In this document: positions 17,422 to 25,838 of the stretch, piece after piece
Position numbering within the stretch: position 1 is the stretch's first letter
How the letters are laid out: each line of letters begins with the position of its first letter
Source: ZC4RG20 sp036381515
Lineage (GTDB): Bacteria; Pseudomonadota; Gammaproteobacteria; Steroidobacterales; Rariloculaceae
Assembly (NCBI GenBank): GCA_036381515.1
Contig: DASVCR010000072.1
Coordinates: 1 to 64,000 of the forward strand
Reading direction: 5' to 3'
Length of the DNA: 64,000 nt
Notes under the pieces: generated by a model
Databases searched by the model: none
The model's input: only the letters and a program-made list of their open reading frames with translations
What the model was told of the DNA's origin: nothing
Translations under genes and position numbers: made by a program

Positions 17422-18447
17422 CTACCTCGTCGCGGCGGATGCTCTATGGTCCGGCACCTGGAACTGCCGCCGATACTGACCGGGCGTCACGCCGGTGATG
17501 CGCTTGAAGAGGCGGCGGAAGAACGCCGGATCCTCGTAACCGACCCGCCAGCCGACGTTCTCGACCGACTCGTCGGTGCGCTCGAGACGCCGCTTCGCCT
17601 CCTCGATGCGGAGCTGCTGCACGTAGTGAAGCGGCGTGTAGCCCGTCGCGCTCAGGAAGCGCCGCTTGAAGGTGCGCTCCGCGAGCCCGGACTGCTGCGC
17701 CATCTTCTCGACGGGATCGGCCACGGAGAAATGCTTCGCGAGCCAGCGCTGCGCGCCGAGGATCGCGTTGTCGCCGTGATCGGTGCGTCCCTCGAAGACG
17801 ATGTACGGTGCGAGACCGTCGCGGTGCCATTGCAGCGCGAAGAATTTCGCGACGATTTGCGCGCTCGTGCGCCCGACGTGCTTCGCGATCAGATAGAGCA
17901 CGAGATCGTGCCATGACATCGACGCGCCCGACGACACGAGCTGACCGCGCTCGCCGGACACGACGAGCGGCTGCTCGGGCAGCAGCACGACGTCCGGATA
18001 GAGCACGCGGAACTTCGCCGCGAAGCTCCAGTGGAGCGTGATCTCGCGGCCGTCGAGGATGCCCGTCTCCGCGATCAGGAACGCGCCCGAGCAGGCCGAG
18101 CAGATCGTCGCGCCGCGCTCGTATGCGTCGAGCAGCCACTGCGTGAGCTCGGGATAACGCCCCTTGGGCCAGCCGCCGTCGGGCAGCAGCACGGACGGGA
18201 CGATCACGATGTCGGTGTCGTCGAGCTCGCCGACGCTCCGATGCGCCGCGGTCGCGAGCCCGCTCGCGAGCATCACGGGACCCGCCGCGGCGCCGACGAT
18301 CTCGACGCGGAACGGCGGCGAGTCGGGCAGCGCGTCGTCGAAGCCCTTGAGCAGCGCGAATGCGTTCAGCACGTCGTAGAGCCCGTGCAATGTCGAGACC
18401 GCGGCGTCGGGGATCGCGACCAGGCTGACGTGGAGGGGCTTCGGCAT
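17422..18447 (-). CDS. GlxA-family transcriptional regulator (DJ-1/PfpI + AraC HTH)
   Basis: 341 residues. Residues 1-200 are a DJ-1/PfpI-like amidotransferase-fold domain with the nucleophile-elbow Cys in TICSACSGAFLIAETG. Residues 225-330 are an AraC/XylS double helix-turn-helix (MAQQSGLAERTFKRRF and VGYEDPAFFRRLFKRITGVT). Such proteins regulate amine, amino-acid or detoxification genes. It diverges from the methyltransferase gene across 138 bases, the likely site of its operator and the obvious target. Confidence 0.9.
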   Translation of the reverse strand: MPKPLHVSLVAIPDAAVSTLHGLYDVLNAFALLKGFDDALPDSPPFRVEIVGAAAGPVMLASGLATAAHRSVGELDDTDIVIVPSVLLPDGGWPKGRYPELTQWLLDAYERGATICSACSGAFLIAETGILDGREITLHWSFAAKFRVLYPDVVLLPEQPLVVSGERGQLVSSGASMSWHDLVLYLIAKHVGRTSAQIVAKFFALQWHRDGLAPYIVFEGRTDHGDNAILGAQRWLAKHFSVADPVEKMAQQSGLAERTFKRRFLSATGYTPLHYVQQLRIEEAKRRLERTDESVENVGWRVGYEDPAFFRRLFKRITGVTPGQYRRQFQVPDHRASAATR

Positions 18448-18585
18448 GTCCTGGGCGATGTCCGTTTTGAACCGTTTCGCGGCAGGTTACGCTCTCGTGC
18501 CGCGGTCGGACAAGCGGCATCGTGTCGCCCCTCGAGTTGCGGGCCGTCGAGCCCGCGACGTCACGCGACGACAAGGAGGCGAACG

Positions 18586-19644
18586 ATGAACATCGATCGG
18601 AGCAGGCTCGACAAGGTCGTGAGCTCGGCGTTGAGCGATCTTTCCGCGGGCTACGGCGGCGTCATGATCAGCCTCGGGCACAAGCTCGGGCTTTACAAGA
18701 CGATGGCAGGGGCGGGACCTTTGAGCTCGACGCAGGTCGCGAAGCGCAGCGGCTGCGCCGAGCGCTACGTGCGCGAGTGGCTGAACTCGCAGGTCGCGGG
18801 CGGCTACGTCACGTATCACGCGACGAGCGAGACCTATGAGCTCACGCGCGAGCAGGCGATGGTGCTCGCGGACGACGAGAGCCCCGTGTTCTTCCCGTGC
18901 GCGTGGGACGTCGTCGCGTCGCTGTGGTTCGACGAGGACAAGGCCGTCGAGGCCTTCCGCACCGGGAAGGGCATCGGCTGGGGCGACCACGACGCTCGGC
19001 TCTACTGCGGCGTCGCGGCGTTCTATCGGAACGGCTACGTCGCGAGCCTCGTGCAGGAGTGGCTGCCCGCGCTCGACGGCGTCGTGCCGAAGCTCGAGCG
19101 GGGCGCAACGGTCGCGGACGTCGGCTGCGGCCACGGGCACTCGACGATCATCATGGCGAAGGCGTTTCCGAGGTCGCGCTTCTTCGGCTTCGACGTGCAC
19201 GAGGGGTCGATCGAGGAGGCGCGCAGGCTCGCGAGCGACGCGGGCGTCGCAGACCGCGTGACGTTCGAGGTCGCCCGGTCGACCGACTATCCGGCCGCGC
19301 GGTACGACCTGATCTGCTTCTTCGACTGCCTGCACGACATGGGGCATCCGGACCGCGCGCTCGAGCACGCGGCCCGCTCGCTCGCGCCGGACGGCACCGT
19401 CATGCTCGTCGAGCCGTTCGCGAACGACAACGTCGAGGAAAACGTGAATCCGATCGGCCGGCTCTACTATGCCGCGTCGACGACGCTCTGCTGCGCGCAC
19501 GCGATCTCGGAGCGAGGCGACTACGTGCTCGGCGCGCAGGCCGGCGAGGCGAGGCTCGCGCGGATCGCGAAGGGCAGCGGGTTCACGCGCTTCCGCCGGG
19601 CGAAGGCGACGCCGTTCAACCTGATCCTCGAGGCGAGGCGCTGA
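18586..19644 (+). CDS. Class I SAM-dependent methyltransferase with N-terminal winged helix
   Basis: 352 residues from the ATG at 18586, with AAGGAGG at ideal distance. The N-terminal 100 residues are a winged-helix dimerisation domain (LGHKLGLYKTM ... RSGCAERYVREWLNSQV). The catalytic domain has VADVGCGHGHSTIIMA (motif I), then ICFFDCLHDMGHPDRAL and PDGTVMLVEPF. This two-domain layout is shared by O-methyltransferases and the rRNA-methyltransferase-like family. The substrate cannot be read from sequence. It is divergent from, and probably controlled by, the GlxA-like regulator. Confidence 0.85.
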   Translation: MNIDRSRLDKVVSSALSDLSAGYGGVMISLGHKLGLYKTMAGAGPLSSTQVAKRSGCAERYVREWLNSQVAGGYVTYHATSETYELTREQAMVLADDESPVFFPCAWDVVASLWFDEDKAVEAFRTGKGIGWGDHDARLYCGVAAFYRNGYVASLVQEWLPALDGVVPKLERGATVADVGCGHGHSTIIMAKAFPRSRFFGFDVHEGSIEEARRLASDAGVADRVTFEVARSTDYPAARYDLICFFDCLHDMGHPDRALEHAARSLAPDGTVMLVEPFANDNVEENVNPIGRLYYAASTTLCCAHAISERGDYVLGAQAGEARLARIAKGSGFTRFRRAKATPFNLILEARR

Positions 19645-19724
19645 TCGAGCCATCGGCGACGGCCGCGTCGGGCGTGCGGCACGGCGGCTGCTTCCGTGGC
19701 CGCCGCGCCGCGCGTCGCCGCGCT

Positions 19725-21386
19725 TCAGTCGCCGCCGCGGGCGGACTCGAGCGCGAGGTCGAGCAGGTCCGCGAGCTCGTCCTCGCCCTGCGAGACGAGC
19801 CGCGCGAGCGGGGTCTGCCCGGCGTCGTTCTCGGCGGCGGGATCGGCGCCGGCGCGAAGCAGCGCGTCGATGATCGGCTCCGCCCGCTCTGGGTCGCGCG
19901 GCAGCACGTGCAGCGGCGTGTTGCCGTCGTCGCCCCGACGGGATGCGAGCCGAGGCGAGGTAAGCAAGAGCTCCGCGACGAGCTCGACGTCGCCGGACAT
20001 CACGGCGTCGAAGATGTCGCGGGTGAGCCGCGCGTGGAACCGCGCCATCTCCGGGCTGCCGTGCCACAGCGAGGCCTGCGCGAGCGAGTACCGGCCGAAC
20101 ACGCGGACGCGCGGATCGGCGCCGTGCTCGAGCAGGAGCCGCGACATCGCTTCGTCCCGGCATGCGGAGTAGAGCGCCGGTGCAGGGGCATTCGGCGACA
20201 TGCCGAGCTCGAGCAGCAGGCGCACGGTGTCGAGACGTCCGAGCCCGACGCAATCGATCAGCGCACGCTGATGCTCGACGTATTCGGGGTGTGCGGCGAC
20301 CTGCGCGCGAATCTCGTCGAGGCGCCCCTCGTGGCACGTGACGAGGAATGCGTCCTTGCCGGTCAACGGCTCGCGCGACGCGCCGTGCGCGGCGAGCAGC
20401 TCCGCGATCTCGTGATGACCGCTGAGCAGCGCGATCCGATAGTACGGCAGGTCGTCGTAGATACTCCGCGCGTTCGGATTCGCGCCGCGCTCGAGCAGCG
20501 CGCTCACGCGCTTCACGTGTCCGCGCGCGCAGGCTTGCGGGAGCAGGTAGTCGAACGCGGACGGTGCGTCGGCGTCGCCAGCGCAGTTGAACGGCGTCCG
20601 TGCATCGAGACCGAACTCGAAGAGCAGGCTCAGCCACGCGTCGTCGTCGTCGTGCAGGTGCTCGTTATAGAGCGCCTGGCCCTGGTCCACGCGTGCGCCG
20701 CGCTCGAGCAGCAGGCGGCCGAGCTCCTTCGCGCGCGGATGCTCGGGCTGATTCGTCTCGCCGCGGCCGACGAGCCCGCAGAACGCGGTGAAGTGATTGT
20801 GCCCGTCCGTCGTGAACGCGTTCGGGTCGGCACCGGCGTCGAGCAGCGCTTCCCCGATCGCGACGGCATGCTCGCGCGCCTTGTCGCTCGGCAGTCGGCT
20901 GTAGCAGAGGAACAGCAAAGGTTCCCACTGCTGCGGTCCGGCCTTGGAGCGGACGAGCGACGCGTCCTCGGCGAGGAGCCTTCGGACATGCCCGAGCTCG
21001 CCGGCGACGACCGCCGTGTGGAGGCTCGCGGTCGCGACCTCCGGGTACCGATCGAGGATGGCCCGGGCCCGCTGCCACTTCTTCGCTCCGTCGCCGCTGC
21101 CGAACCAGCACGCGCGCTCGAGGAACTCGTCGACGACGCGCTGGCTTCCGAGGTGCCTGAGCTCGTGCAGCTCGACGTGCTCCTTGAGCTTCGCCCAGCT
21201 GCCGAAGCCTTCCTCGCGCGCGAGCGCGTGCTGGACCTCGCGCAGCACCGGCGGGACCGAATGACGGGGAACGAATCGCTCGAGCCAGGCGAGGGCCGCG
21301 GGATCGCCGGCGCGAAGCGCCTTGAGCCTCTGCTTTGCGCGCTTACGAAGCTCGGTCAGACGAGGGGACGACGACTGCCGTCGCAT
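19725..21386 (-). CDS. Ankyrin-repeat protein with N-terminal helical module
   Basis: 553 residues from the ATG at 21386 with AAAGGAGG upstream. Residues 1-80 are a helical module (KRAKQRLKALRAGDPAALAWL ... HALAREEGFGSWAKLKEHVE) seen at the front of many bacterial ankyrin proteins; the same module begins the DUF1835 gene at 58343. Residues 130-540 hold about ten ankyrin repeats (GNTPLHVLPRDPERAEPIID, LLERGANPNARS, LLEHGADPRVRV). No signal peptide, so cytoplasmic; a protein-protein adaptor. A 12-bp perfect palindrome (AGACTCGAGTCT, 21450-21461) lies 64 bases upstream. Confidence 0.85.
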   Translation of the reverse strand: MRRQSSSPRLTELRKRAKQRLKALRAGDPAALAWLERFVPRHSVPPVLREVQHALAREEGFGSWAKLKEHVELHELRHLGSQRVVDEFLERACWFGSGDGAKKWQRARAILDRYPEVATASLHTAVVAGELGHVRRLLAEDASLVRSKAGPQQWEPLLFLCYSRLPSDKAREHAVAIGEALLDAGADPNAFTTDGHNHFTAFCGLVGRGETNQPEHPRAKELGRLLLERGARVDQGQALYNEHLHDDDDAWLSLLFEFGLDARTPFNCAGDADAPSAFDYLLPQACARGHVKRVSALLERGANPNARSIYDDLPYYRIALLSGHHEIAELLAAHGASREPLTGKDAFLVTCHEGRLDEIRAQVAAHPEYVEHQRALIDCVGLGRLDTVRLLLELGMSPNAPAPALYSACRDEAMSRLLLEHGADPRVRVFGRYSLAQASLWHGSPEMARFHARLTRDIFDAVMSGDVELVAELLLTSPRLASRRGDDGNTPLHVLPRDPERAEPIIDALLRAGADPAAENDAGQTPLARLVSQGEDELADLLDLALESARGGD

Positions 21387-21449
21387 GGGAACCTCCTTTC
21401 GTCGAATGCCGCCCGAGGTCCGCTGGTGCACGGGCACGAAAGAAGGTCG

Positions 21450-21461
21450 AGACTCGAGTCT
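21450..21461. promoter_or_regulatory. 12-bp perfect palindrome upstream of the ankyrin gene
   Basis: AGACTCGAGTCT reads the same on both strands and lies in the leader or promoter of the ankyrin gene. It may be a dimeric repressor site. There is no direct evidence of binding. Confidence 0.3.
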
Positions 21462-21577
21462 TCGACGAGGCTGGGTGGGAAACCCTTGCCGCGGACGGGA
21501 GGCGCCCCAGCAGCGCAGCTGCCGCGCAGGATCGCGCCGCGACACCGCCGCTGTCAACTCCCGAAAAGTCGGGGTCG

Positions 21578-21691
21578 AAAAATCGGGGTCAGAGCCCGTT
21601 TCTGCGAAAAATCAGGGTCAGAGCCCTTTTCTGGGAGCCCTTTCCTAGCGGGCAAAACGGGGTCAGAAAAATCGGGGGCAGAGCCCTTTTC
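21578..21691 (+). repeat. Interspersed 25-bp repeats (AAATCGGGGTCAGAGCCC type), direct orientation
   Basis: Three near-identical copies of a 25-base unit are visible at 21578, 21607 and 21667 (core GGGGTCAGAGCCC then TTTTC), plus a partial copy near 21654. Copies differ at one or two bases (GGGTCAG versus GGGGCAG). An inverted copy sits at 22127. Such short GC-rich repeats resemble REP-like elements found between genes. Confidence 0.75.
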
Positions 21692-21827
21692 GACCTCGAC
21701 TCAAGCTCGCGGATCAGGCCCGCGATCGAGTCTCCCGTGCGGGGCACGACGCTCGAGGAGATTACGCCGATCCTCGAGCGCACGTTCCGCGGCTGGCGCG
21801 GCAGAGGTTTCTTTTCTACGGTCGAGG

Positions 21828-21910
21828 GATGAGTTGGGGCCGGTCTATCGTCGGGGGATGTTGGGGCCAGTCTATCATCGGGGATGAGTTGGGGCCGGTT
21901 GTACCCGTCG
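21828..21910 (+). repeat. Three ~28-bp direct repeats (GATGAGTTGGGGCCGGTCTA type)
   Basis: Units begin at 21828, 21856 and 21883 and follow each other head to tail. Each has TTGGGGCC[G/A]GT followed by TATC[G/A]TCGGG; the third decays after GGTTGTACC. They are unrelated in sequence to the flanking 25-bp repeats but share the TCGGGG end. Confidence 0.7.
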
Positions 21911-21930
21911 TCGTCTGCGGGACACGCTCA

Positions 21931-22112
21931 AGAATCGGGGCAGCAGCGAGTCGGGGGCAGCAGAAAATCGGGGGCAGCGACAGGTCGGGGCAGCAGAAAA
22001 TCGGGGGCAGCAAGAAATCGGGGGCAGCAAGAAATCGGGGCAGCAAGAAATCGGGGGCAGCAAGAAATCGACGGGCCGCAAGAAATCGCGGGCAACAAGA
22101 AATCGGGGGCGG
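21931..22112 (+). repeat. Tandem array of ~11 units of 16-18 bp (AAATCGGGGGCAGCAAG)
   Basis: About eleven head-to-tail units of consensus AAATCGGGGGCAGCAAG run from 21931 to 22112. Unit length varies by one base through 4G versus 5G runs, so frame is not kept and the array is not coding on either strand. Two late units carry substitutions (ATCGACGGGCCGC, ATCGCGGGCAAC). The G-run spacing would permit G-quadruplex structure on the + strand. There are no spacers, so it is not CRISPR. Confidence 0.85.
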
Positions 22113-22126
22113 ATCCCGTTCTCCGC

Positions 22127-22151
22127 GAAAAAGGGCTCTGACCCCGATTTC
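22127..22151 (-). repeat. Inverted copy of the 25-bp repeat, closing the repeat island
   Basis: The bases read AAAAAGGGCTCTGACCCCGA on the + strand, the reverse complement of the units at 21578-21691. Thus the tandem array is bracketed by inverted copies. Its last base is the first base of the TAG stop of the cytochrome gene, so the island begins exactly where coding ends. Confidence 0.75.
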
Positions 22152-22513
22152 TACTTCTGCGTGAGATATGCGGCCAGCGCGTCGAGCTCGGCGTCCGTGA
22201 TCTCGGTCTTCCGGAACGGCGCCATCGACAGGATGCCCTGACGAACGAACGTCTTGATCGCTTCCGCGGAGAGGTCCGTGCGCTCGACGAGGACGGCCGG
22301 CAGGCTGCCGTTGTACTTGAGCTGCAGGGACTGCGTGCCCGGATGACCGGGGCCCGCCGCATGACACGGCGCGCACCAGTGCTCGTAGACGGCCTCGCCG
22401 CGCGCGCGGTCCGGCGCATCCTGGGCCGACGCGGCCCCGGCCGCGAAGCCCAGCGCCGCCAGCACGAGCAGCCGCGACGCGCTCGGCGCGAAGGTCGAAC
22501 GGCGCAATGTCAT
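22151..22513 (-). CDS. Cytochrome c subunit of a PchF-type dehydrogenase (PchC-like)
   Basis: 120 residues with a Sec signal (cleavage near GAASAQD). Single c-type haem: C47-x-x-C50-H51 (WCAPCH), axial M97 in ILSMAPF. Small class I cytochromes of this type are the electron acceptor of 4-cresol dehydrogenase and eugenol hydroxylase. The ATG lies one base after the stop of the flavoprotein gene. Function follows from that pairing; the exact substrate does not. Confidence 0.85.
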   Translation of the reverse strand: MTLRRSTFAPSASRLLVLAALGFAAGAASAQDAPDRARGEAVYEHWCAPCHAAGPGHPGTQSLQLKYNGSLPAVLVERTDLSAEAIKTFVRQGILSMAPFRKTEITDAELDALAAYLTQK

Positions 22514-22514
22514 C

Positions 22515-24053
22515 TCAAGCCTCCTCCCTGAGGTGCTTCGGCCAGACGCCGTAGCGGCCTGGGGCCAGAATGCCGTTCGGGTCCACCGCGTCCTTGATCC
22601 TCTCGCGCAGCCTGCGCAGCGCGTGATTGTTGTAGGAATAGGTGTCTGCGATGACGTCCTGGTACACGGTCGGCGCGCGATACTCTGCCCAGCCTTGCTC
22701 GGCCGCGAGCGCGACCCAGCGCTCGAACGCCGCGCGGATCTTGCGGTTCTGCTCGGCGTCCTTGAACACCGGGAACATGATCAGCGCGACGAGCGAGCGC
22801 TCCCAGTTCGTCATGAAGACAGGACCGACGATGCCGAGGTTCTCGCCGCGCGTGACCTCCGCGAGGTTCGTGCGGTAGAAGTCGCGGAACTTGAGGACTT
22901 CCTCGCCGTCGCGCGGAATGATCGGCGAGAAGCCGATGTGTCCGCCCGGCGGATTCGGCTGCATGGGGCTGCGGCCGAGCATCGAGAACGTCGACAGGTT
23001 CGGGATGCCGAAGTTCACGAGACGGACCCGCGCGCGATCCTCCGGCGACAACGGCGTGCGGATCAGATCGCCTTCGACGAAGCGGGCGCCGTCGATCGCG
23101 GAGAACTTCTCGCGCGCGTGCTCGAGCTGCGCGCGAATGACGTTCTCTGGCCCGTAGATCGGCAGCTGCAGCGTCCACGCGGGACCGCCGCCGCCCGGGC
23201 CGAAGCCGCCGCCTCCCCCGAGCTGCGTCGAGCCGTTCACGACGTGCTGGTTCTCGAGCAGGTTCAGCGTGTCCATCAGCGGGACGATGTCGCGCTCGTT
23301 GAACACCTGAACGGTCGCGGAGATGTAGGCCTCGGGGCGCGGCATCAGCCAGAAGCCCATCTTCGTCACGATGCCCATGTTGCCCTGGCGGAACAGGCCG
23401 TCGACCCAGGGACCATATCCCCACTTGTTCTGCTGCCACGTCTTCGAGTTCGGCACGGCGCCCATGCCGGTGCGGACGATCTCGCCGTCCGCGAGCACGA
23501 CCTCCATGCCGCAGTGCGCGCCGAAGTGGTCGCGGAACGGGTACGCGGTCCAGCCGCCGCCGCCGTCGAGCGCGTTCCCGATCACGCTGCCCCAGCCGGG
23601 ATCGGGCGGATCGATCCAGAGATCGAGCCCGCGCTCCTGGATATGGTTGTAAAGATCGAAATAGCTCACGCCGGGCTCGACGAGCGCGTACGCGTTGCGC
23701 TCGTTGACCTCGATCACGCGGTTCATGCGCTTCAGGTCGAGCACGACGCTGCCGGAGTACACCGGTGCGGAGCCGCCGTAGGCGAGGTTGCGGCCGGTCG
23801 AGATCGGATAGAGCGGGATGCGGCGCGCGTTCGCGACGCGGACGACGGCCTGCACCTCCTCGACCGTCGACGGCGCGACCGCCGCGGACGCGAGCCGCTC
23901 CTCGGGCTCGCCCCAGAAGATCGAATACGCGTCGCGGTAGAGCGCGACGTCCTCGTCGGACGAGAACACCCATTCGGCGCCGACCGCGTCGCGGAACTCG
24001 TCGAGCGCCGCGGCGAATTCTCTGTCGCTGATGCCCGGCGGCAGAACGGCCAT
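22515..24053 (-). CDS. FAD-dependent 4-cresol dehydrogenase/vanillyl-alcohol-oxidase-type flavoprotein (PchF-like)
   Basis: 512 residues from the ATG at 24053 (AAAGGGG upstream). The FAD-binding PCMH domain is seen at PISTGRNLAYGGSAP (83-97) and the strand VVLDLKRMNRVIEV. The C-terminal cap is of PchF / vanillyl-alcohol oxidase type (RLRERIKDAVDPNGILAPGR). Paired with a cytochrome c, it should oxidise a para-substituted phenol (p-cresol, 4-alkylphenol, eugenol or vanillyl alcohol) in the periplasm and pass electrons to the haem. A Gly-rich insert (LGGGGGFGPGGGGPAW, near 286-301) is unusual. Confidence 0.88.
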   Translation of the reverse strand: MAVLPPGISDREFAAALDEFRDAVGAEWVFSSDEDVALYRDAYSIFWGEPEERLASAAVAPSTVEEVQAVVRVANARRIPLYPISTGRNLAYGGSAPVYSGSVVLDLKRMNRVIEVNERNAYALVEPGVSYFDLYNHIQERGLDLWIDPPDPGWGSVIGNALDGGGGWTAYPFRDHFGAHCGMEVVLADGEIVRTGMGAVPNSKTWQQNKWGYGPWVDGLFRQGNMGIVTKMGFWLMPRPEAYISATVQVFNERDIVPLMDTLNLLENQHVVNGSTQLGGGGGFGPGGGGPAWTLQLPIYGPENVIRAQLEHAREKFSAIDGARFVEGDLIRTPLSPEDRARVRLVNFGIPNLSTFSMLGRSPMQPNPPGGHIGFSPIIPRDGEEVLKFRDFYRTNLAEVTRGENLGIVGPVFMTNWERSLVALIMFPVFKDAEQNRKIRAAFERWVALAAEQGWAEYRAPTVYQDVIADTYSYNNHALRRLRERIKDAVDPNGILAPGRYGVWPKHLREEA

Positions 24054-24054
24054 G

Positions 24055-24651
24055 TCAGATCCCCTTTCGAGTCGCCGTTCGCGGCGCAATGATCCACGAG
24101 CAGAGCTTCGTCGGCTCGCCGAGGTATGCGGCGAGCCCGGCATCCGTCGGATGCGTGTCCCGTGCAGGTGCGCGGCCGCCGGCGATCAGCGCGTCGGCGA
24201 GCACGTGCGGCCAGCTTCGTCCCGCGAGGTCGAGCTCGTTCGCGAGGCGCGGATCCCCGCTGCGTACGACCCGATGCGTCGCGACGGCGTGCGCGTCGGG
24301 CGTATGCTCGGCCTCGAACACGACCCGCATGCCGTGCTCCCACGCGAGCCGCTCGAGCAGGAAGAGGGCGGGGCGCTCGGTAAGCCCGGCGATCGCCGCG
24401 GGCGCGCTCCGCCAACGCGGCAACAGGTCGTTCTGCCACAGGTCCGTGATGTCGCCTTCGATCGCGCGGAGCGGCACGCCGAGCAGGCCTGCCCGCGCGC
24501 CGAAGCCGCGCGCGTCCGCATGGCGCGAGTCGAAGATCACGGCATCGAGTGCGATCGGTCCGCGGCCGTCGGCAAAGGCCGCTCGGCCCGCGAGCGGCGC
24601 GGCCGACAGCGCGGCCGCCGCCGTCTGCAGGAATTCCCGCCTGTTCGTCAC
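24055..24651 (-). CDS. Tat-signal protein at the head of the PchF/PchC operon, function unknown
   Basis: 198 residues beginning MTNRREFLQTAAAALSAAP, a clear twin-arginine signal. The remainder (ALDAVIFDSRHADARGFG, then ITDLWQNDLLPRW, then ERPALFLLERLAWEHGMRV) has no catalytic motif I can name. It ends one base before the flavoprotein start, so it is co-translated. Because PchF needs to reach the periplasm and lacks its own signal, this small Tat protein may act as an export partner or chaperone; that is inference. Confidence 0.75.
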   Translation of the reverse strand: MTNRREFLQTAAAALSAAPLAGRAAFADGRGPIALDAVIFDSRHADARGFGARAGLLGVPLRAIEGDITDLWQNDLLPRWRSAPAAIAGLTERPALFLLERLAWEHGMRVVFEAEHTPDAHAVATHRVVRSGDPRLANELDLAGRSWPHVLADALIAGGRAPARDTHPTDAGLAAYLGEPTKLCSWIIAPRTATRKGI

Positions 24652-24946
24652 GATCCTCTCCCTTTTTCGGCCCGCGGCGGGCCGCGCATGACACGACGCG
24701 GCGTCGGCGCCGCGCCGTCCGGAGCGTGCGGAAAACTCGCTGTGGCGTCAAGACGCGAAGGTGCTCTGCAGGAAGCGGTGCGAGTTTCGCGAGCGAGGAA
24801 GTGATCGCCTGCGCCCTGGAGGCCAGCCGATGGCGTTGCAGCCAGTCCCGTAGTGTTGGCTTCGGTTTGCCGCGGATGCGCGTTGGGCGTACGCTGCGGC
24901 TGCCGTCCGACAAGATCTCGGATCGGAAACCGTGAGGAGCTCGGCA
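24652..24946. promoter_or_regulatory. Divergent promoter region between the PchF/PchC operon and the GFA gene
   Basis: 295 bases with no credible gene. It must drive the Tat-PchF-PchC operon to the left and the GFA gene to the right. I could not identify a confident -35/-10 pair. Confidence 0.35.
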
Positions 24947-25795
24947 ATGACGCGTGGCGCCTGCCTGTGCGGGACTGTGAGATATGAATTCGTCGAACCG
25001 CTCGCGGCGATCGTGCATTGCCATTGCTCGATGTGCCGCAAGCACAACGGTGCGTCGTTCGCGACCTTCGCCGTCGCGCCGGCCGGCTCGCTGCGCTGGC
25101 TCGCGGGCGAGGGGCACATCGGGCGATACCGGTCGTCCGAGCGCGGCGAGCGGACGTACTGCACGCGTTGCGGGTCGGTGACGCCGATGCCGCTGCCGGG
25201 AACGGGCCTCGAGATCGCGCCCGCGGGCAATCTCGAAGGCGACCCCGGCATAAGGCCGACGACGCACATCTTCGTCGGCTCGAAGGCGCCGTGGTACACG
25301 ATCACCGATTCGCTGCCGCGGCACGAAGGCTATCCTCCGGAGCTCGGCGGCGGATTGGGGCTCGAGCGGCCGCCTGTCGAGGCACCCGCGGGCGTGACGC
25401 TCGGCAGCTGCCTGTGCGGCGGGGTCGCTTACGAGCTGCGTGCGCCGCTTCGCATGTACAACTGCCACTGCTCGCGATGCCGCCGCGGGAGAAGCGCCGC
25501 GCACGCGACGAATCTCTTCGTGAGGCCGGAGGACTTCAGGCTTACCCGCGGCGAGGAGCTGATCGCCGAGTACAAGGTGCCCGACGCGCAGCGCTTCACC
25601 GTCGCGTTCTGCACGCGCTGCGGCAGCGACGTGCCGCGCTACTTCAAGGAGCGCGGCATCGTCAACGTGCCGGCCGGTACGCTCGACACGGATCCGGGAG
25701 TTCGGCCGCAGGCGAACATCTTCGTCGCGTCGAAGGCGGCATGGTTCGACGTCACGGACGGCCTTCCGCAGTATGCGGAAGCGCCGCCGCTCTAG
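24947..25795 (+). CDS. Tandem GFA/CENP-V-type zinc protein
   Basis: 282 residues from the ATG at 24947, with GAGGAG upstream; a GTG five codons earlier is possible. Two complete GFA domains lie in tandem, each with the zinc pattern CxCG ... CHCxxC ... CxxCGS: C6/C8, C25/C27/C30 and C72/C75 in the first, and CLCGG, NCHCSRC and FCTRCGS in the second. GFA proteins were named for glutathione-dependent formaldehyde activation, though most members are uncharacterised. Two domains in one chain is uncommon; internal duplication is likely. Confidence 0.85.
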   Translation: MTRGACLCGTVRYEFVEPLAAIVHCHCSMCRKHNGASFATFAVAPAGSLRWLAGEGHIGRYRSSERGERTYCTRCGSVTPMPLPGTGLEIAPAGNLEGDPGIRPTTHIFVGSKAPWYTITDSLPRHEGYPPELGGGLGLERPPVEAPAGVTLGSCLCGGVAYELRAPLRMYNCHCSRCRRGRSAAHATNLFVRPEDFRLTRGEELIAEYKVPDAQRFTVAFCTRCGSDVPRYFKERGIVNVPAGTLDTDPGVRPQANIFVASKAAWFDVTDGLPQYAEAPPL

Positions 25796-25838
25796 GCACG
25801 ATGGAGCAGATGAGGCAGGAACGACGCAGGTAGACCGG

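Noticed and set aside
21931..22112. Possible CRISPR array
   Set aside because: Units of 16-18 bases are head to tail with no spacers.
21816..22376. Minus-strand frame with repeated FLLPPISCC
   Set aside because: Translation of the tandem DNA array; unit length changes break the frame and no start site is seen.
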